Assembly (NCBI GenBank): GCA_041395505.1
Contig: JAWLAG010000001.1
Coordinates: 1,488,001 to 1,552,000 of the forward strand
Direction of reading: 5' to 3'
Origin: Steroidobacteraceae bacterium
GTDB taxonomy: Bacteria; Pseudomonadota; Gammaproteobacteria; Steroidobacterales; Steroidobacteraceae
Length of the DNA stretch: 64,000 nt
The notes below the pieces were generated by a model. That model saw only the letters and a list, made by a program, of their open reading frames with translations. It was not told where the DNA came from and did not search any database. The position numbers and the translations under genes were made by a program. Below, piece after piece: positions 8,835 through 17,783 of the stretch (positions within the stretch are counted from its first letter, which is position 1; each line of letters begins with the position of its first letter).

Positions 8835-10346
8835 ATGCGTTCCCGAAAGTCCTTGGCGCTTGCCGGTCTCATCGCGCTGACGCTGGTCGCTTGCGGCGGC
8901 AGCAAGCCGAATACGACCGAATTGAGTACCAGCGGTACCTTGCCCAACAGCGTTTCGGTATCACTGACGGGCACGATCTCTGCATTCGGCAGTGTCGTAA
9001 TGAATGGCGTTCATTACGATACCAATGGCGCGGCAATCACCCACAATGGTCAAAGTGTCGTGCAATCGGCACTCGCGGTTGGCCAGGTCGCCCGCCTCAA
9101 TGGCGCGGTGTCCATGAGCGAAGGGCGAGGGCGTGCCGATCGCATCGATGTCGATGATCAAGTGGTCGGACCGGTGTCGGCTGTCGACGCGGCTGCCGGT
9201 ACGCTGACGGTCCTCGGGCAACAGGTCACGGTCGATTCCAATACATCGTTCGCACAGAACGTCACCAGCGGTGATCTCACCGGTGTCGCCGTCGGTGATG
9301 TGGTCGAAGTGGCCGGCCTGGAATCCGCCGATGGCAGTATCCGCGCCACGCGGATCGAGATTGAATCGGCTGGCGAGACTTTTCAGATCGTCGGGACAGT
9401 GTCGGCACTCGACAGTGCCACGAGCGTTTTCAAGATCAACGATCTTACGGTCAATTATGCATCGGCCATGGTCAACGGCTTCGCGAGCGGAGCGCCAGCG
9501 GATGGCGAAATGGTGATCGCTCGCGGCACGGCCTTCGATGCGGCAACGACGACGCTGACCGCCAGTTCGCTGCGTCCGGCCGACGATTCGGGCGACGGCG
9601 GCAGGGAAGGATCGCGAGCGGAGCGTGAGGGCTTGATCACGCGGTTCGTTTCGGCAACGGATTTCGACGTTGGGCAGCAGGCCGTAACGACCGATGGCAC
9701 GACCAAGTTCATCGGGGGCACCGCGGCGGACCTCGCGCTCAATGTCCATGTCGAGGCGGAAGGCAGTCTCAATGCGAGTGGCGTTCTGGTCGCTGCCAAG
9801 GTCAAGATATTTTCGGCCGGCATAGCGGAGCTGGTCGGCGAGGTGACCGCCGTCGATGCCACCGCCGGCACGCTGACGGTCCTTGACACGACCGTGACGG
9901 TCACGAGTACGACGCGCCTCGAGGATCGCAGCAATTCGCGTGTGTCCCAGTTCAGCCTTGCCGATATTGCGGTCGGTGACACGGTCGAAGTGCGTGGGTT
10001 TGAAGACCCAATCGGTAGCGGCGCGGTGACAGCGACCCGCCTGGAGCGTGAGCGACCCAGGGCGACATCCAAGGTGGGCGGATTCTTCAGTGCAACCACG
10101 CCACCGCAGTTCGAGATCCTGGGCGTGACGGTCGATGCCAGCGCCGCAACTTTCTACAGCAATGCGTCGCAGGATTCGGAAAACAAGGATTCGTCTCGTG
10201 GATCGACGCTGACTGCGGATGAGTTCTTCGCCCAGGCACCCGGTCGTGTGGTGTTCGCAAGCGGTACGTTCGACGGCACGACATTGATGGCGGACAAAGT
10301 GCTGCTGTCCTCCCGCGAGGACTGTGAGGACGGTGACGGATTCTGA
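8835..10346 (+). CDS. Lipoprotein with repeated DUF5666 domains
   Basis: A 503-residue exported protein. The signal peptide ends in the lipobox LVAC, so Cys20 should be lipidated. The rest is a chain of beta-rich DUF5666 units of about 70-80 residues. Each unit carries a phrase such as GPVSAVDAAAGTLTVLGQ or GEVTAVDATAGTLTVLDT, followed by VGDVVEVAG or VGDTVEVRG. The nucleotide sequence itself repeats around 9177-9220 and 9838-9885, which points to growth by duplication. An acidic/basic linker (SGDGGREGSRAEREG) splits the array. Function of the domain is unknown; an envelope scaffold or binding protein is likely. A strong AAGGAG site supports the ATG at 8835. Confidence 0.88.
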   Translation: MRSRKSLALAGLIALTLVACGGSKPNTTELSTSGTLPNSVSVSLTGTISAFGSVVMNGVHYDTNGAAITHNGQSVVQSALAVGQVARLNGAVSMSEGRGRADRIDVDDQVVGPVSAVDAAAGTLTVLGQQVTVDSNTSFAQNVTSGDLTGVAVGDVVEVAGLESADGSIRATRIEIESAGETFQIVGTVSALDSATSVFKINDLTVNYASAMVNGFASGAPADGEMVIARGTAFDAATTTLTASSLRPADDSGDGGREGSRAEREGLITRFVSATDFDVGQQAVTTDGTTKFIGGTAADLALNVHVEAEGSLNASGVLVAAKVKIFSAGIAELVGEVTAVDATAGTLTVLDTTVTVTSTTRLEDRSNSRVSQFSLADIAVGDTVEVRGFEDPIGSGAVTATRLERERPRATSKVGGFFSATTPPQFEILGVTVDASAATFYSNASQDSENKDSSRGSTLTADEFFAQAPGRVVFASGTFDGTTLMADKVLLSSREDCEDGDGF

Positions 10347-10360
10347 TCTGTCCAGGCTGG

Positions 10361-10384
10361 GCGGCGTCCATGGATGGACGCCGC
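10361..10384. terminator. Hairpin between convergent genes, probable bidirectional terminator
   Basis: GCGGCGTCCA and TGGACGCCGC form a perfect 10-base stem around a four-base loop, 14 bases after the DUF5666 stop and before the convergent beta-propeller gene. There is no strong T-run on either strand, so it may slow polymerase or protect RNA ends rather than act as a classical intrinsic terminator. Confidence 0.5.
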
Positions 10385-10437
10385 GCAAGTCAAGGATCAC
10401 CTGTCGCGCACCGCGACCTGCGGAACCATCCACTCCG

Positions 10438-11684
10438 CTAGCGGCCGCGATAGGCGACGACGCTATGAGGTGCTGCTTCGTAGATCGTTCCGTCGGCGCC
10501 GATGGCGGGCGATGACATGCCGCCGCTGGCCGTCGAATCCGACGTCAGCGTCGCGAGGTTTGGTGTGAATGAATGCATCGATGCTCGCGTCGAGAAGAAG
10601 ACACCATCCCACGAGAGAGACGGGGACGACACACTCGGGCCGGCCAATGGCACCTTGCTCAAGAGCACGCCAGCATTATCAAGCATCCACAGGTTATGCA
10701 GTCCCACGGCGTAGACATGCAGGCTACCTGCATAGAATGCCGGCGTCGCAAGCACCGGTTCCCCTGTTCTGAAGAACCATTGCTGCTTGCCAGAGACGAC
10801 GTCGTACGACCAGATGAGGCCCTGGCTGCTGCCGATCGCAACCTGTCCGGCAGTCGACACGGCGGGCGAAGACAACAAGGTATCGCTGAGCGCCGCGTTG
10901 TACCAGAGGTGCGTAAGCTGCTGGTTGGGCGGTGGCGTCCATTCGTAGCCATGCACGCCACAGCCGTGCTGGGCGACAACGACGATCGGATGATCCAGCG
11001 CCTTGCCGTCGATTCGATCGGTGACTGCGACCGTGGGTGTAATCCACGTGCGCGCATCGGCCGGCTCGTACCATGTTCCGAAGTTTCCAGGCCCCGGATC
11101 GCCCGGCTTCGGTACGTAGCGACTGAGCGCTTCAAAGTCGAACGAGCCGATGGCGTCCACCTTGATGTCGCCGGAACACAGCAAAGGCTCAAGCGCGATG
11201 CGCTGACACCGGTCGTTGAACGTGTATAGCGTCAGACCCAATGTCACGAATACGGCTGTGTCTGTGCCGGAACCGACGACCTTGGGTGATGCGGTGGTGA
11301 ACGTATAAGGAGAGCGTAGTTGCTCCATTGCAAAGTCAAGCTGCACCGAGCATTTCAATGCGCCGTTGCCGCCGCGGCCGACACGATCGCTGCGTCCCAG
11401 TAGGCCACGTTCGCGTCGAAAGTCCACGCCGGTTTTCCGTCCGGGGCAATTGCGACCATCTGACCAGTCGCGGTGCCAATCAGGACTTTTCCGTCCTTGG
11501 CGATGACTGGCGAAGCGTAGCCGATGGGAGGCGTGGACAGATTCCACTTGACGACGAGCGTTGACGCCGTATTGACGCCCATACTGCCCTGGCTCGGCGC
11601 GTCGGCGTGAAACTGCCCCCAGCGCGGCGTGCCGCAACCAGCGAGAAGCGCGAGCGCAAGCAGGGTGCAGAGTTGATTTCGCAT
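10438..11684 (-). pseudogene. PQQ/BamB-like beta-propeller lipoprotein, broken by a frameshift
   Basis: The gene starts at the ATG at 11684 with a lipoprotein signal (LLALALLAGC, Cys17). It reads propeller-like repeats (SPVIAKDGKVLIGTATGQ, then DGKPAWTFDANVAYWDAAIV) and hits a stop at 11355. The same protein continues in another frame from about 11380 downwards: CSVQLDFAMEQLRSPY, then several repeats such as AVSTAGQVAIGSSQGLIW and SPAIGADGTIYEAAPHSVVA, to the stop at 10438. The frame change falls in the GC-rich stretch at about 11360-11385. Together the halves give a protein of about 415 residues. It could be a true pseudogene or a one-base sequencing or assembly error. Neighbours give no hint of function. 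Confidence 0.75.
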
Positions 11685-11869
11685 AGTGTGCCGATGATGT
11701 GGCATCGTGCGCAGTGCGTTCAGTCTAGCGCGCCAGGGAATTTCAGTCCATTGGGCAGGCGCCACAGGCAATGCGTTGCGACAGCGCATGAACTGCAGCC
11801 GGCCCATGGCGACACGTGGTGGCGGGTATTATTGCACACCGATCCCTGACATCACCCGGAGAAGCAACA

Positions 11870-12460
11870 ATGCCAAAAGGCCGACTCGAAGCGTTCAGCG
11901 ATGGGGTGATCGCGATCATTATCACGATCATGGTGCTGGAGATGAAAGTGCCGCATGACGCAACGGCTGGTGCTTTGCTGCCGCTGCTGCCTGTGCTGCT
12001 GAGCTATGTCCTGAGCTTTCTGTATCTTGGCATTTACTGGAGCAACCACCACCATCTCTTGCACACTGTCCGTAACGTGTCCGGCGGAATACTCTGGAGT
12101 AACTTGCATCTGCTTTTCTGGTTGTCGCTCGTACCGTTTGCGACGGGCTGGATGGGAGAAACTCACTTCGGTGCATTACCCACGGCGCTCTATGGCGTCG
12201 TGCTTTTGATGTGCGCGATTGCCTACTATATTTTGCAGTCCGTTATCGTTGCTCGTGAAGGCCCTGATTCGACATTGCGGCGTGCCATTGGACGAGACGT
12301 CAAAGGCAAGGGCTCTTTGGCTCTCTATGTCGTCGCTTTGTTGGGTGTTTGGCAGTGGCCGGGACTTGCGCAGGCAATCTATATTCTGGTTGCGCTGATT
12401 TGGCTCATCCCCGATCGGCGCATCGAACGGTCGACTACGCATGCGGGTTCCCACACATAG
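11870..12460 (+). CDS. TMEM175/DUF1211-family integral membrane protein
   Basis: A 196-residue protein with about six helices. The first helix holds LEAFSDGVIAIIITIMVLEM, matching the RxxxFSDGVxAI signature of bacterial TMEM175 proteins, which form potassium-selective channels as tetramers. The helix-2/3 region has WSNHHHLLHTV, also typical. I chose the ATG at 11870, which has CCGGAGAAG just upstream, over an in-frame GTG at 11816. The family assignment is strong. Whether it conducts potassium here is inferred from structural work on relatives. It stands alone between a divergent broken gene and an AraC regulator. Confidence 0.87.
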   Translation: MPKGRLEAFSDGVIAIIITIMVLEMKVPHDATAGALLPLLPVLLSYVLSFLYLGIYWSNHHHLLHTVRNVSGGILWSNLHLLFWLSLVPFATGWMGETHFGALPTALYGVVLLMCAIAYYILQSVIVAREGPDSTLRRAIGRDVKGKGSLALYVVALLGVWQWPGLAQAIYILVALIWLIPDRRIERSTTHAGSHT

Positions 12461-12617
12461 GTTCCAAGGTGGCGTAAGGAGTCGCGGCCGGGGATGTGAT
12501 TCGCGTGCAGGTTCTGAACGAATTCACAAGCGTTCAGTTGGTCCGTACGCAGTTAAGTTCGATGCGCAGGCACGATTGTGATAGTCCTGGAGCCGCGTTG
12601 GAGCTACCCTGATCGTC

Positions 12618-13466
12618 ATGGCGAGCGGTGACGACACGGCGATCTATACGCGGCGCACTTTGCATGCGAGCGATCTGGTGCGCATCGGCGAAGTCATTGC
12701 AAGGCCGCGTTCTGACGCGGCGGGCTCGCTCAATGAGTCGGATGCTCACGTTGTTGTAATGCCGCTGCGCGGCCTGTTCAGGACGCATTTCTCCGCGCGC
12801 GATGCCGTTCTCGGCACGGCAAATGACGCGGTGCTTCTGCCGCAGTCGCAGCCGCATCGCTTCAGTTTCCCAGGCTGCATCGGGGATCACTGTCTCGTGA
12901 TGCGATGGTCGCCGGAGGCGCTCGACCGGGAATTGCAATCGCTCGCAGCGTTCGCGCCCCGTGTTGCCCTGGGGGCTGCTCTACTGGTGGATCGCAGTCT
13001 GCTTTGGCGGCAGGTTCGTACTGGTTCGGTCGACCCGATTGCGGCGGACGAACTCGCCGTCAAGGTCCTGGCTGCGATCCTGGACGCCGCGAAACGTGAC
13101 TCGCACGGTTTCGACCCTGCACCCGGGCGCACGAGTATGCGTCAGCGAAAAGCGGTCGATCGCGCACAACAGGCGCTGATCGCCGATCCATTCAGGCGGT
13201 GGTCACTGACCGACCTGGCTAGCGCAGCAAGTGTCTCGCCTTATCACCTGGCGCGATTGTTTCGTCGCCTGGTTGGAATGTCGGTGTTTGAATTCGTCCT
13301 GCGGATACGAATCACACATGCGCTATCTCTGGTACTGGATTCCGATGCCGACCTCGCTACCGTCGCTGTTGATTCCGGTTTTGCGCATCACAGCCATCTC
13401 ACTGCAAGATTCCGTCAAATATTGGGATGTACGCCGCGGGAGTTGCGACGACGCGCAGGAGCGTGA
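12618..13466 (+). CDS. AraC-family transcriptional regulator
   Basis: A 282-residue regulator. The N-terminal half is a cupin-like sensing domain, with HVVVMPLRGLFRTHF and LLPQSQPHRFSFPG. The C-terminal hundred residues form two helix-turn-helix units (WSLTDLASAASVSPYHLARLF and ATVAVDSGFAHHSHLTARFR) ending in the usual LGCTPRELRRR. The next gene (13514) starts 47 bases downstream on the same strand, so it may be co-transcribed or a target. The ligand is unknown. Confidence 0.9.
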   Translation: MASGDDTAIYTRRTLHASDLVRIGEVIARPRSDAAGSLNESDAHVVVMPLRGLFRTHFSARDAVLGTANDAVLLPQSQPHRFSFPGCIGDHCLVMRWSPEALDRELQSLAAFAPRVALGAALLVDRSLLWRQVRTGSVDPIAADELAVKVLAAILDAAKRDSHGFDPAPGRTSMRQRKAVDRAQQALIADPFRRWSLTDLASAASVSPYHLARLFRRLVGMSVFEFVLRIRITHALSLVLDSDADLATVAVDSGFAHHSHLTARFRQILGCTPRELRRRAGA

Positions 13467-13513
13467 CAGCGACTCGATACTGCGCGAGTTAGGCTTCGGA
13501 TCCGAGGATACCG

Positions 13514-14017
13514 ATGCTGATTTTCAATCGACCACCTTTCGCCGTGCTCGCGGGCTTCATCGTCGTAGCAGCCGGTCTTTTCGTTAACGCCGCAATGAGC
13601 TCTGATGCGGATCGTCAGACTGTGTCAGCGTTGGATACCGCATATCAGGCAGCCGTTGAGCGCGGCGATGTCGCCGTGATGGGCTCCATACTGCATGCGG
13701 GAATGATTCTCGTGCTCGGCGACGGCAGCGTTCATACGCGCGCCGACCTTCTGGAGAGCGCTCGCTCGAGTCAGGTTGTATTCGAGCATCAAAAAGAGGA
13801 CCCGGGAACGCAGACTGTTCGCATGTATGGTCGGGACACCGCGATCGTGACCGCGCGCCTGTGCCTCAAAGGTAGGCGACGGGGCCGTCCCTTCGAGAGT
13901 CATTTGTGGTTCAGCGACACCTACGTACGCACGGATCAGGGCTGGCGATATGCTTTTGGCCAGGCATCGATCGCATTGCCGCGCAACAAGTTGCAGGCGC
14001 AGTGCCTGGTCAGGTAA
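13514..14017 (+). CDS. Secreted SnoaL/DUF4440-like (NTF2-fold) protein
   Basis: A 167-residue protein with an N-terminal hydrophobic signal (AVLAGFIVVAAGLFVNA). The remainder has the DUF4440/SnoaL pattern: LDTAYQAAVERGDVAVMGSI, then MILVLGDGSVHTRADLL, and a closing strand SDTYVRTDQGWRYAFGQ. NTF2-fold proteins of this kind bind or turn over small molecules, but most members are uncharacterised. A GAGG site lies upstream of the ATG. It follows the AraC regulator and precedes a CAP protein, all on one strand. Confidence 0.8.
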   Translation: MLIFNRPPFAVLAGFIVVAAGLFVNAAMSSDADRQTVSALDTAYQAAVERGDVAVMGSILHAGMILVLGDGSVHTRADLLESARSSQVVFEHQKEDPGTQTVRMYGRDTAIVTARLCLKGRRRGRPFESHLWFSDTYVRTDQGWRYAFGQASIALPRNKLQAQCLVR

Positions 14018-14080
14018 CGGCATCGATTCCTTCAGCCGCGCTTCATCCCCTGTTCAGCCCCCAGTGGCAATACTGCCGTC

Positions 14081-14599
14081 ATGTCGTCGAGGGGTGCACT
14101 ATTGTTAAGTTTTGCGCTTATTGCTGCGCAGCCGACGCTGGCGGATGTCTTTGCGGGTGAAGCCTCCAGCGCTCGCATGCACCATCAAATCCTGCAACTC
14201 GTGAATGAAGCGCGATCGAGATCGCGCCGCTGTGGACACAGCTTGTATCCCGCGGCGGCGCCACTTGGCGCATCGCGAATGCTCGATGAGGCGGCCGCGC
14301 GCCATGCCCATGACCTTGCGGACCACCGTCACTTCGATCACACAGGTACGGACGGCAGCGAACCGCGGGACCGTGTACGCGCGAGTGGGTACGGATCCCG
14401 TCTCACTGGCGAGAACATTGCCTTCGGTCCCGAATCTGCGGAGGAGGTCGTTCGGGGCTGGCTCGCGAGCCCGGGACACTGTGCCAATATCATGGACGCG
14501 CGTTTTCGCGACATGGGTTTCGCCGTCGTTCGCGGCTATCGGCGCGGGCACTGGTACTGGGTGCAGGTGTTCGCCGCGCCGCGGCGAGCAGTGAAATAG
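14081..14599 (+). CDS. Secreted CAP-domain (SCP/PR-1) protein
   Basis: A 172-residue protein with a short signal peptide (ALLLSFALIAAQPTLA). It has the bacterial CAP core: ILQLVNEARSRSRRCG, then RMLDEAAARHAHDLADHRHF, SGYGSRLTGENIAFGP, and RGWLASPGHCANIMDARFRD with VQVFA at the end. The two histidines and Glu of the CAP cavity are visible (HAHDLA, TGENIA, SPGHC). Bacterial CAP proteins are exported and mostly of unknown role, with lipid binding or a hydrolytic activity proposed for some. The gene lies 63 bases after the SnoaL-like gene. I see no clear ribosome site, so the start is less certain. Confidence 0.87.
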   Translation: MSSRGALLLSFALIAAQPTLADVFAGEASSARMHHQILQLVNEARSRSRRCGHSLYPAAAPLGASRMLDEAAARHAHDLADHRHFDHTGTDGSEPRDRVRASGYGSRLTGENIAFGPESAEEVVRGWLASPGHCANIMDARFRDMGFAVVRGYRRGHWYWVQVFAAPRRAVK

Positions 14600-14611
14600 C
14601 AGCCGTGCCGG

Positions 14612-15529
14612 CTAGAGAAACTGGAATCGATGCCGATCGCCGTGGCGGCGTATGAAACCCGCTGTCGGCGCGGGGAAATGAGCCGGCACGATGAGCGTCT
14701 GTTTCTCGCCGTGCGTGTCGACAAACCGGCGGCGGTAATGTGCGGCGGCGACCGGATCTTCGCAGAATGCACTTGACCACTCGGGGTGCGTCACTTGCAG
14801 AGGATGGTGAATCACGTCGCCCGAAAGCATTGCGTCCTGACCAGAGTCGCCAAGCTGCACGATGATATTGCCCGGCGTATGACCCGGGGCAGCCTGCAGG
14901 CACAGCTGTGAATCGAGCACGTGGTCGGCCTCGACCAGCGTGCCCTGGCCGGACTCGATTACCGGCAGGACGCTGTCGGCAAACGCCCGCACATCCTGGT
15001 CCTTGCCTTGGCGCCAAAGGCTCTCACGATGTTCATATTCACGTCGGCAGAAGAGATATCGCGCCTTTGGAAATGTCGGAACCCAGCGACCGTTCTCGAG
15101 GCGAGTGTTCCAGCCGACGTGATCTGCGTGCAAGTGCGTGCAGAGCACGACGTCGATATCTCCAGGCGCCAGGCCAAGGTCAGCCAGGCGCGCGAGCCAT
15201 GGCGTGGCCAATCGGTGAAACCACGGATGACCACCGCGGTCTTTGTCATTGCCGGCACAGGTGTCGATCAGCACCACGTGGCGACGTGTTCGAACCACAT
15301 AGCTCTGAAAGGAAAGCACTGCGCGCCACTCGCCCTCCTTGCCGATTTGCAGATAGCGGGGACCGAGCCAGTCGGTCGCAGCCTTGGCGCCTTCGGCGGA
15401 GGCCTGCGGCAGCAATTCGCTGAGTGGCAGCGTGCGATTCTCGCTCTCCACGACCGTATCGATTTGCAATTGGCCGATGCGTATCGATGGCATCGTACCG
15501 GCGCCGGTGGAGCGGACGTCGATCACCAC
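14612..15529 (-). CDS. MBL-fold metallo-hydrolase (lactonase-like)
   Basis: A protein of 305 residues from a GTG start at 15529, or 293 from the ATG at 15493. It has the metallo-beta-lactamase metal site: THLHADHVGW, then QAAPGHTPGNI, SGDVIHH and a late PAHFPAP. The overall layout, with a long N-terminal strand region before HLHADH, resembles AHL-lactonase-like and related ester or lactone hydrolases rather than beta-lactamases. The GTG start overlaps the stop of the FAD oxidoreductase upstream, so the two are translationally coupled and probably act in one pathway. The substrate is unknown. Confidence 0.88.
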   Translation of the reverse strand: MVIDVRSTGAGTMPSIRIGQLQIDTVVESENRTLPLSELLPQASAEGAKAATDWLGPRYLQIGKEGEWRAVLSFQSYVVRTRRHVVLIDTCAGNDKDRGGHPWFHRLATPWLARLADLGLAPGDIDVVLCTHLHADHVGWNTRLENGRWVPTFPKARYLFCRREYEHRESLWRQGKDQDVRAFADSVLPVIESGQGTLVEADHVLDSQLCLQAAPGHTPGNIIVQLGDSGQDAMLSGDVIHHPLQVTHPEWSSAFCEDPVAAAHYRRRFVDTHGEKQTLIVPAHFPAPTAGFIRRHGDRHRFQFL

Positions 15530-16995
15530 CGCAAAATTGTCTCGCCCAGCAATCGCCCGAACGTCAGTGCCGGCGTGAGCGACAATCCGCCGACGAACGC
15601 ATCGCCCGAGGTACGGCCGAATCCAAGTATTTCGCCGGCTGCGTAGAGGTTACCGATAGGGCGGCTTTCGGCGTCAAGCACGCGCAATTGACGATCGACG
15701 GCAAGACCGGCTGGACTCAGAACCGTGATGCCGCGCGCCTTGATGGCATAGTACGGTGGCTTTGTGATGGGTCGAATCAGGAACTGCTTGCCGTGACGCC
15801 GATCGACACCACGCTCGACGGCCCGATTGTAGTCGTCGACCGTGCGTTGCAACGCAGCCGCCGGCACGCCGGTTCGCGCCGCCAGTTGTCGCATGGTGCC
15901 GGCTTTGATGAAGGCGGGGTGGTTTCCGAATCGGGCGCGATACGCGCTCGACGGCTCGAGCGTAAGCGGGGTCGCGTTTTGCAGAATACCGCTGTCGAAA
16001 ATAATGTGCATGGCCATATCGCGGCATGCCAGGAGTGCGCGCTCACGGTAGTCGATGCTCGGGTGATCCTCCTGCATGAATCGCTGTCCGCGGTTATCGA
16101 CGAAGATCTCCCAGACCTTGCGCATGCCCGGTGACAGCTGGAGGAAACCGCCGCTGCAAGGGTCTTTGGCATCTTCGTAGTAACCCGCAAACGTGCACAG
16201 GAACTTTTCGCTGCCATCGACCGCGGCGCCGAGCGCACGAGCCGCGACGATTCCGTCGCCGCGCGAATAGGGGTTGACATGCGAGCAAAGCGGTACATTG
16301 GGCGTGAGTTCGCGCCACAAGCGAGGATTCGCGGCATAGCCGCCGGAGGCGAGCACAATATTGCGGGCGCGAAACTCGAACTCCCCGTTCGGCGTCCCGG
16401 CGCGCAGGCCAACGATGCCGCCACGTGCATCGCGCAGCAGTCGCGTCAGACGGTGCTGCAGGCGCAGGTCGATGGCACCCGCCGCCACGAGTCGATCGTG
16501 CACGGGCCTCAGCGTGTCGAGGATGGAGATCGCTTTGTTGCATCCCCAGAGATAGCGGCGTGTCGCATAGGCTTCGTGTGCCTCGCCGGCGACCGGTGTA
16601 CCGGGTGCGGGTTCGAATCCGAGATCCATGAGCCAGTCGATGGTGGCGGCGGCGTTGTCGACGAACAAACGCAATACGACGGGGTCGATACGGCCGTGGG
16701 CGATGCGCTGGGCGTCACGGTAATGGGCGTCCGGACTGTCGTCGATGCCGTGGAGCGCCTGCAGGCGTGTTCCGGCCGCTGCGATCTGACCCGACGACCA
16801 GTGCAAGGTGCCGCCAATGCGATAATCAGCCTCGAGCTGCAACACGCGCGCACCGCGAGCGGCCGCCTGGATCGCCGCGGGCAACCCGGCGGAGCCGGCG
16901 CCGACGACGATGACATCCCACTGACCGGCAGCGGACCCTTTGGCGGGGGTCCGCAAGCGTTTTCGCGGTGGATGGAATTCGCGCGCGCTGCTCAC
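15523..16995 (-). CDS. FAD-binding fumarate-reductase/ketosteroid-dehydrogenase-like flavoprotein
   Basis: A 490-residue flavoenzyme with a GTG start. The dinucleotide-binding site is DVIVVGAGSAGLPAAIQAA (about residues 27-45), and a C-terminal FAD segment reads NLYAAGEILGFGRTSGDAFV. The middle contains the FAD_binding_2 family strands (NIVLASGGYAANPRLW, then PYSRGDGIVAARALGA). This family covers fumarate reductase flavoproteins, 3-oxosteroid 1-dehydrogenases and urocanate reductases; I cannot separate them from motifs alone. No heme or electron-transfer domain is attached. It is the first gene of a two-gene operon with the MBL-fold hydrolase. Confidence 0.87.
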   Translation of the reverse strand: MSSAREFHPPRKRLRTPAKGSAAGQWDVIVVGAGSAGLPAAIQAAARGARVLQLEADYRIGGTLHWSSGQIAAAGTRLQALHGIDDSPDAHYRDAQRIAHGRIDPVVLRLFVDNAAATIDWLMDLGFEPAPGTPVAGEAHEAYATRRYLWGCNKAISILDTLRPVHDRLVAAGAIDLRLQHRLTRLLRDARGGIVGLRAGTPNGEFEFRARNIVLASGGYAANPRLWRELTPNVPLCSHVNPYSRGDGIVAARALGAAVDGSEKFLCTFAGYYEDAKDPCSGGFLQLSPGMRKVWEIFVDNRGQRFMQEDHPSIDYRERALLACRDMAMHIIFDSGILQNATPLTLEPSSAYRARFGNHPAFIKAGTMRQLAARTGVPAAALQRTVDDYNRAVERGVDRRHGKQFLIRPITKPPYYAIKARGITVLSPAGLAVDRQLRVLDAESRPIGNLYAAGEILGFGRTSGDAFVGGLSLTPALTFGRLLGETILRW

Positions 16996-17083
16996 GGTGT
17001 CAGATCATAACCCACCCGCCGGTTGCCAGCGGGTTCGCACAAGCGCAGCATAGGCCGATCGGAAACCAAGCGAGGATACGCGC

Positions 17084-17764
17084 ATGAAACCAATTCTGGT
17101 GTTGGTCGTTGCGGCTATGGTCCCTGCCGCTGCACTTGGTTCGGGTGGCGGATCGATGAATATGCCCTCGATGTCCTCACCCGCTGTCGAGCGCACGCCC
17201 GAAGACAGGGCCAAGAGCGCGTACAACGCTGGCGTACGCTCCATCCGCAAGGCCGATAGCGCCAATGAACGCGCTGACAAGGAAACGAATCCCGACAAGA
17301 AAGCGAAGCTGCAGGAGCGTGCGCGCGACAGTTATCGCAAGTCACTGAAGGACTTCGAATCTGCGATCGAATTGATGCCACAAATGTTCGAAGCCTGGAA
17401 CTACATCGGCTATGCCAAACGAAATCTCGGCGATTATGCCGGCGCGCTTGAAGCCTACGACCAGGCATTGACCATCAATCCGCAATACGGTGATGCCATA
17501 GAATATCGTGGCCGCGCTTATCTCGGACTCGCACGCGTTGACGACGCGAAGAATGCGTACCTCACGCTTTTTGCCAGCGACCGCAAGCTGGCCGACAAGT
17601 TGCTCACGGCCATGAAGGACTGGGTCGGCGCGCAGCGCGGCACGACCTCAGCCGTTGCGCCTGCCACGCTGGATGATCTGGACAAATGGATTTCGGAACG
17701 TATCCAGATCGCCGGTCAGACCGCCGGACTTACGCCGGACGGGAAGGGTACGCGCTGGAATTGA
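17084..17764 (+). CDS. Periplasmic TPR-repeat protein
   Basis: A 226-residue exported protein (signal LVLVVAAMVPAAALGSG). A charged, probably coiled stretch (about 45-90) is followed by two or more tetratricopeptide repeats (about 92-165), for example MFEAWNYIGYAKRNLGDYAG and YGDAIEYRGRAYLGLARVDD. TPRs mediate protein contacts. The gene has a GAGG site and is followed 19 bases later by a di-heme peroxidase, so it may act with that protein in the periplasm. No enzymatic motif is visible. Confidence 0.83.
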   Translation: MKPILVLVVAAMVPAAALGSGGGSMNMPSMSSPAVERTPEDRAKSAYNAGVRSIRKADSANERADKETNPDKKAKLQERARDSYRKSLKDFESAIELMPQMFEAWNYIGYAKRNLGDYAGALEAYDQALTINPQYGDAIEYRGRAYLGLARVDDAKNAYLTLFASDRKLADKLLTAMKDWVGAQRGTTSAVAPATLDDLDKWISERIQIAGQTAGLTPDGKGTRWN

Positions 17765-17783
17765 CGTCCGGGCGGGCGACCCC

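Noticed and set aside
8961..10433. A 490-codon minus-strand frame
   Set aside because: It is antisense to the DUF5666 lipoprotein, which has a signal peptide, a ribosome site and clear repeats. The minus frame has none.
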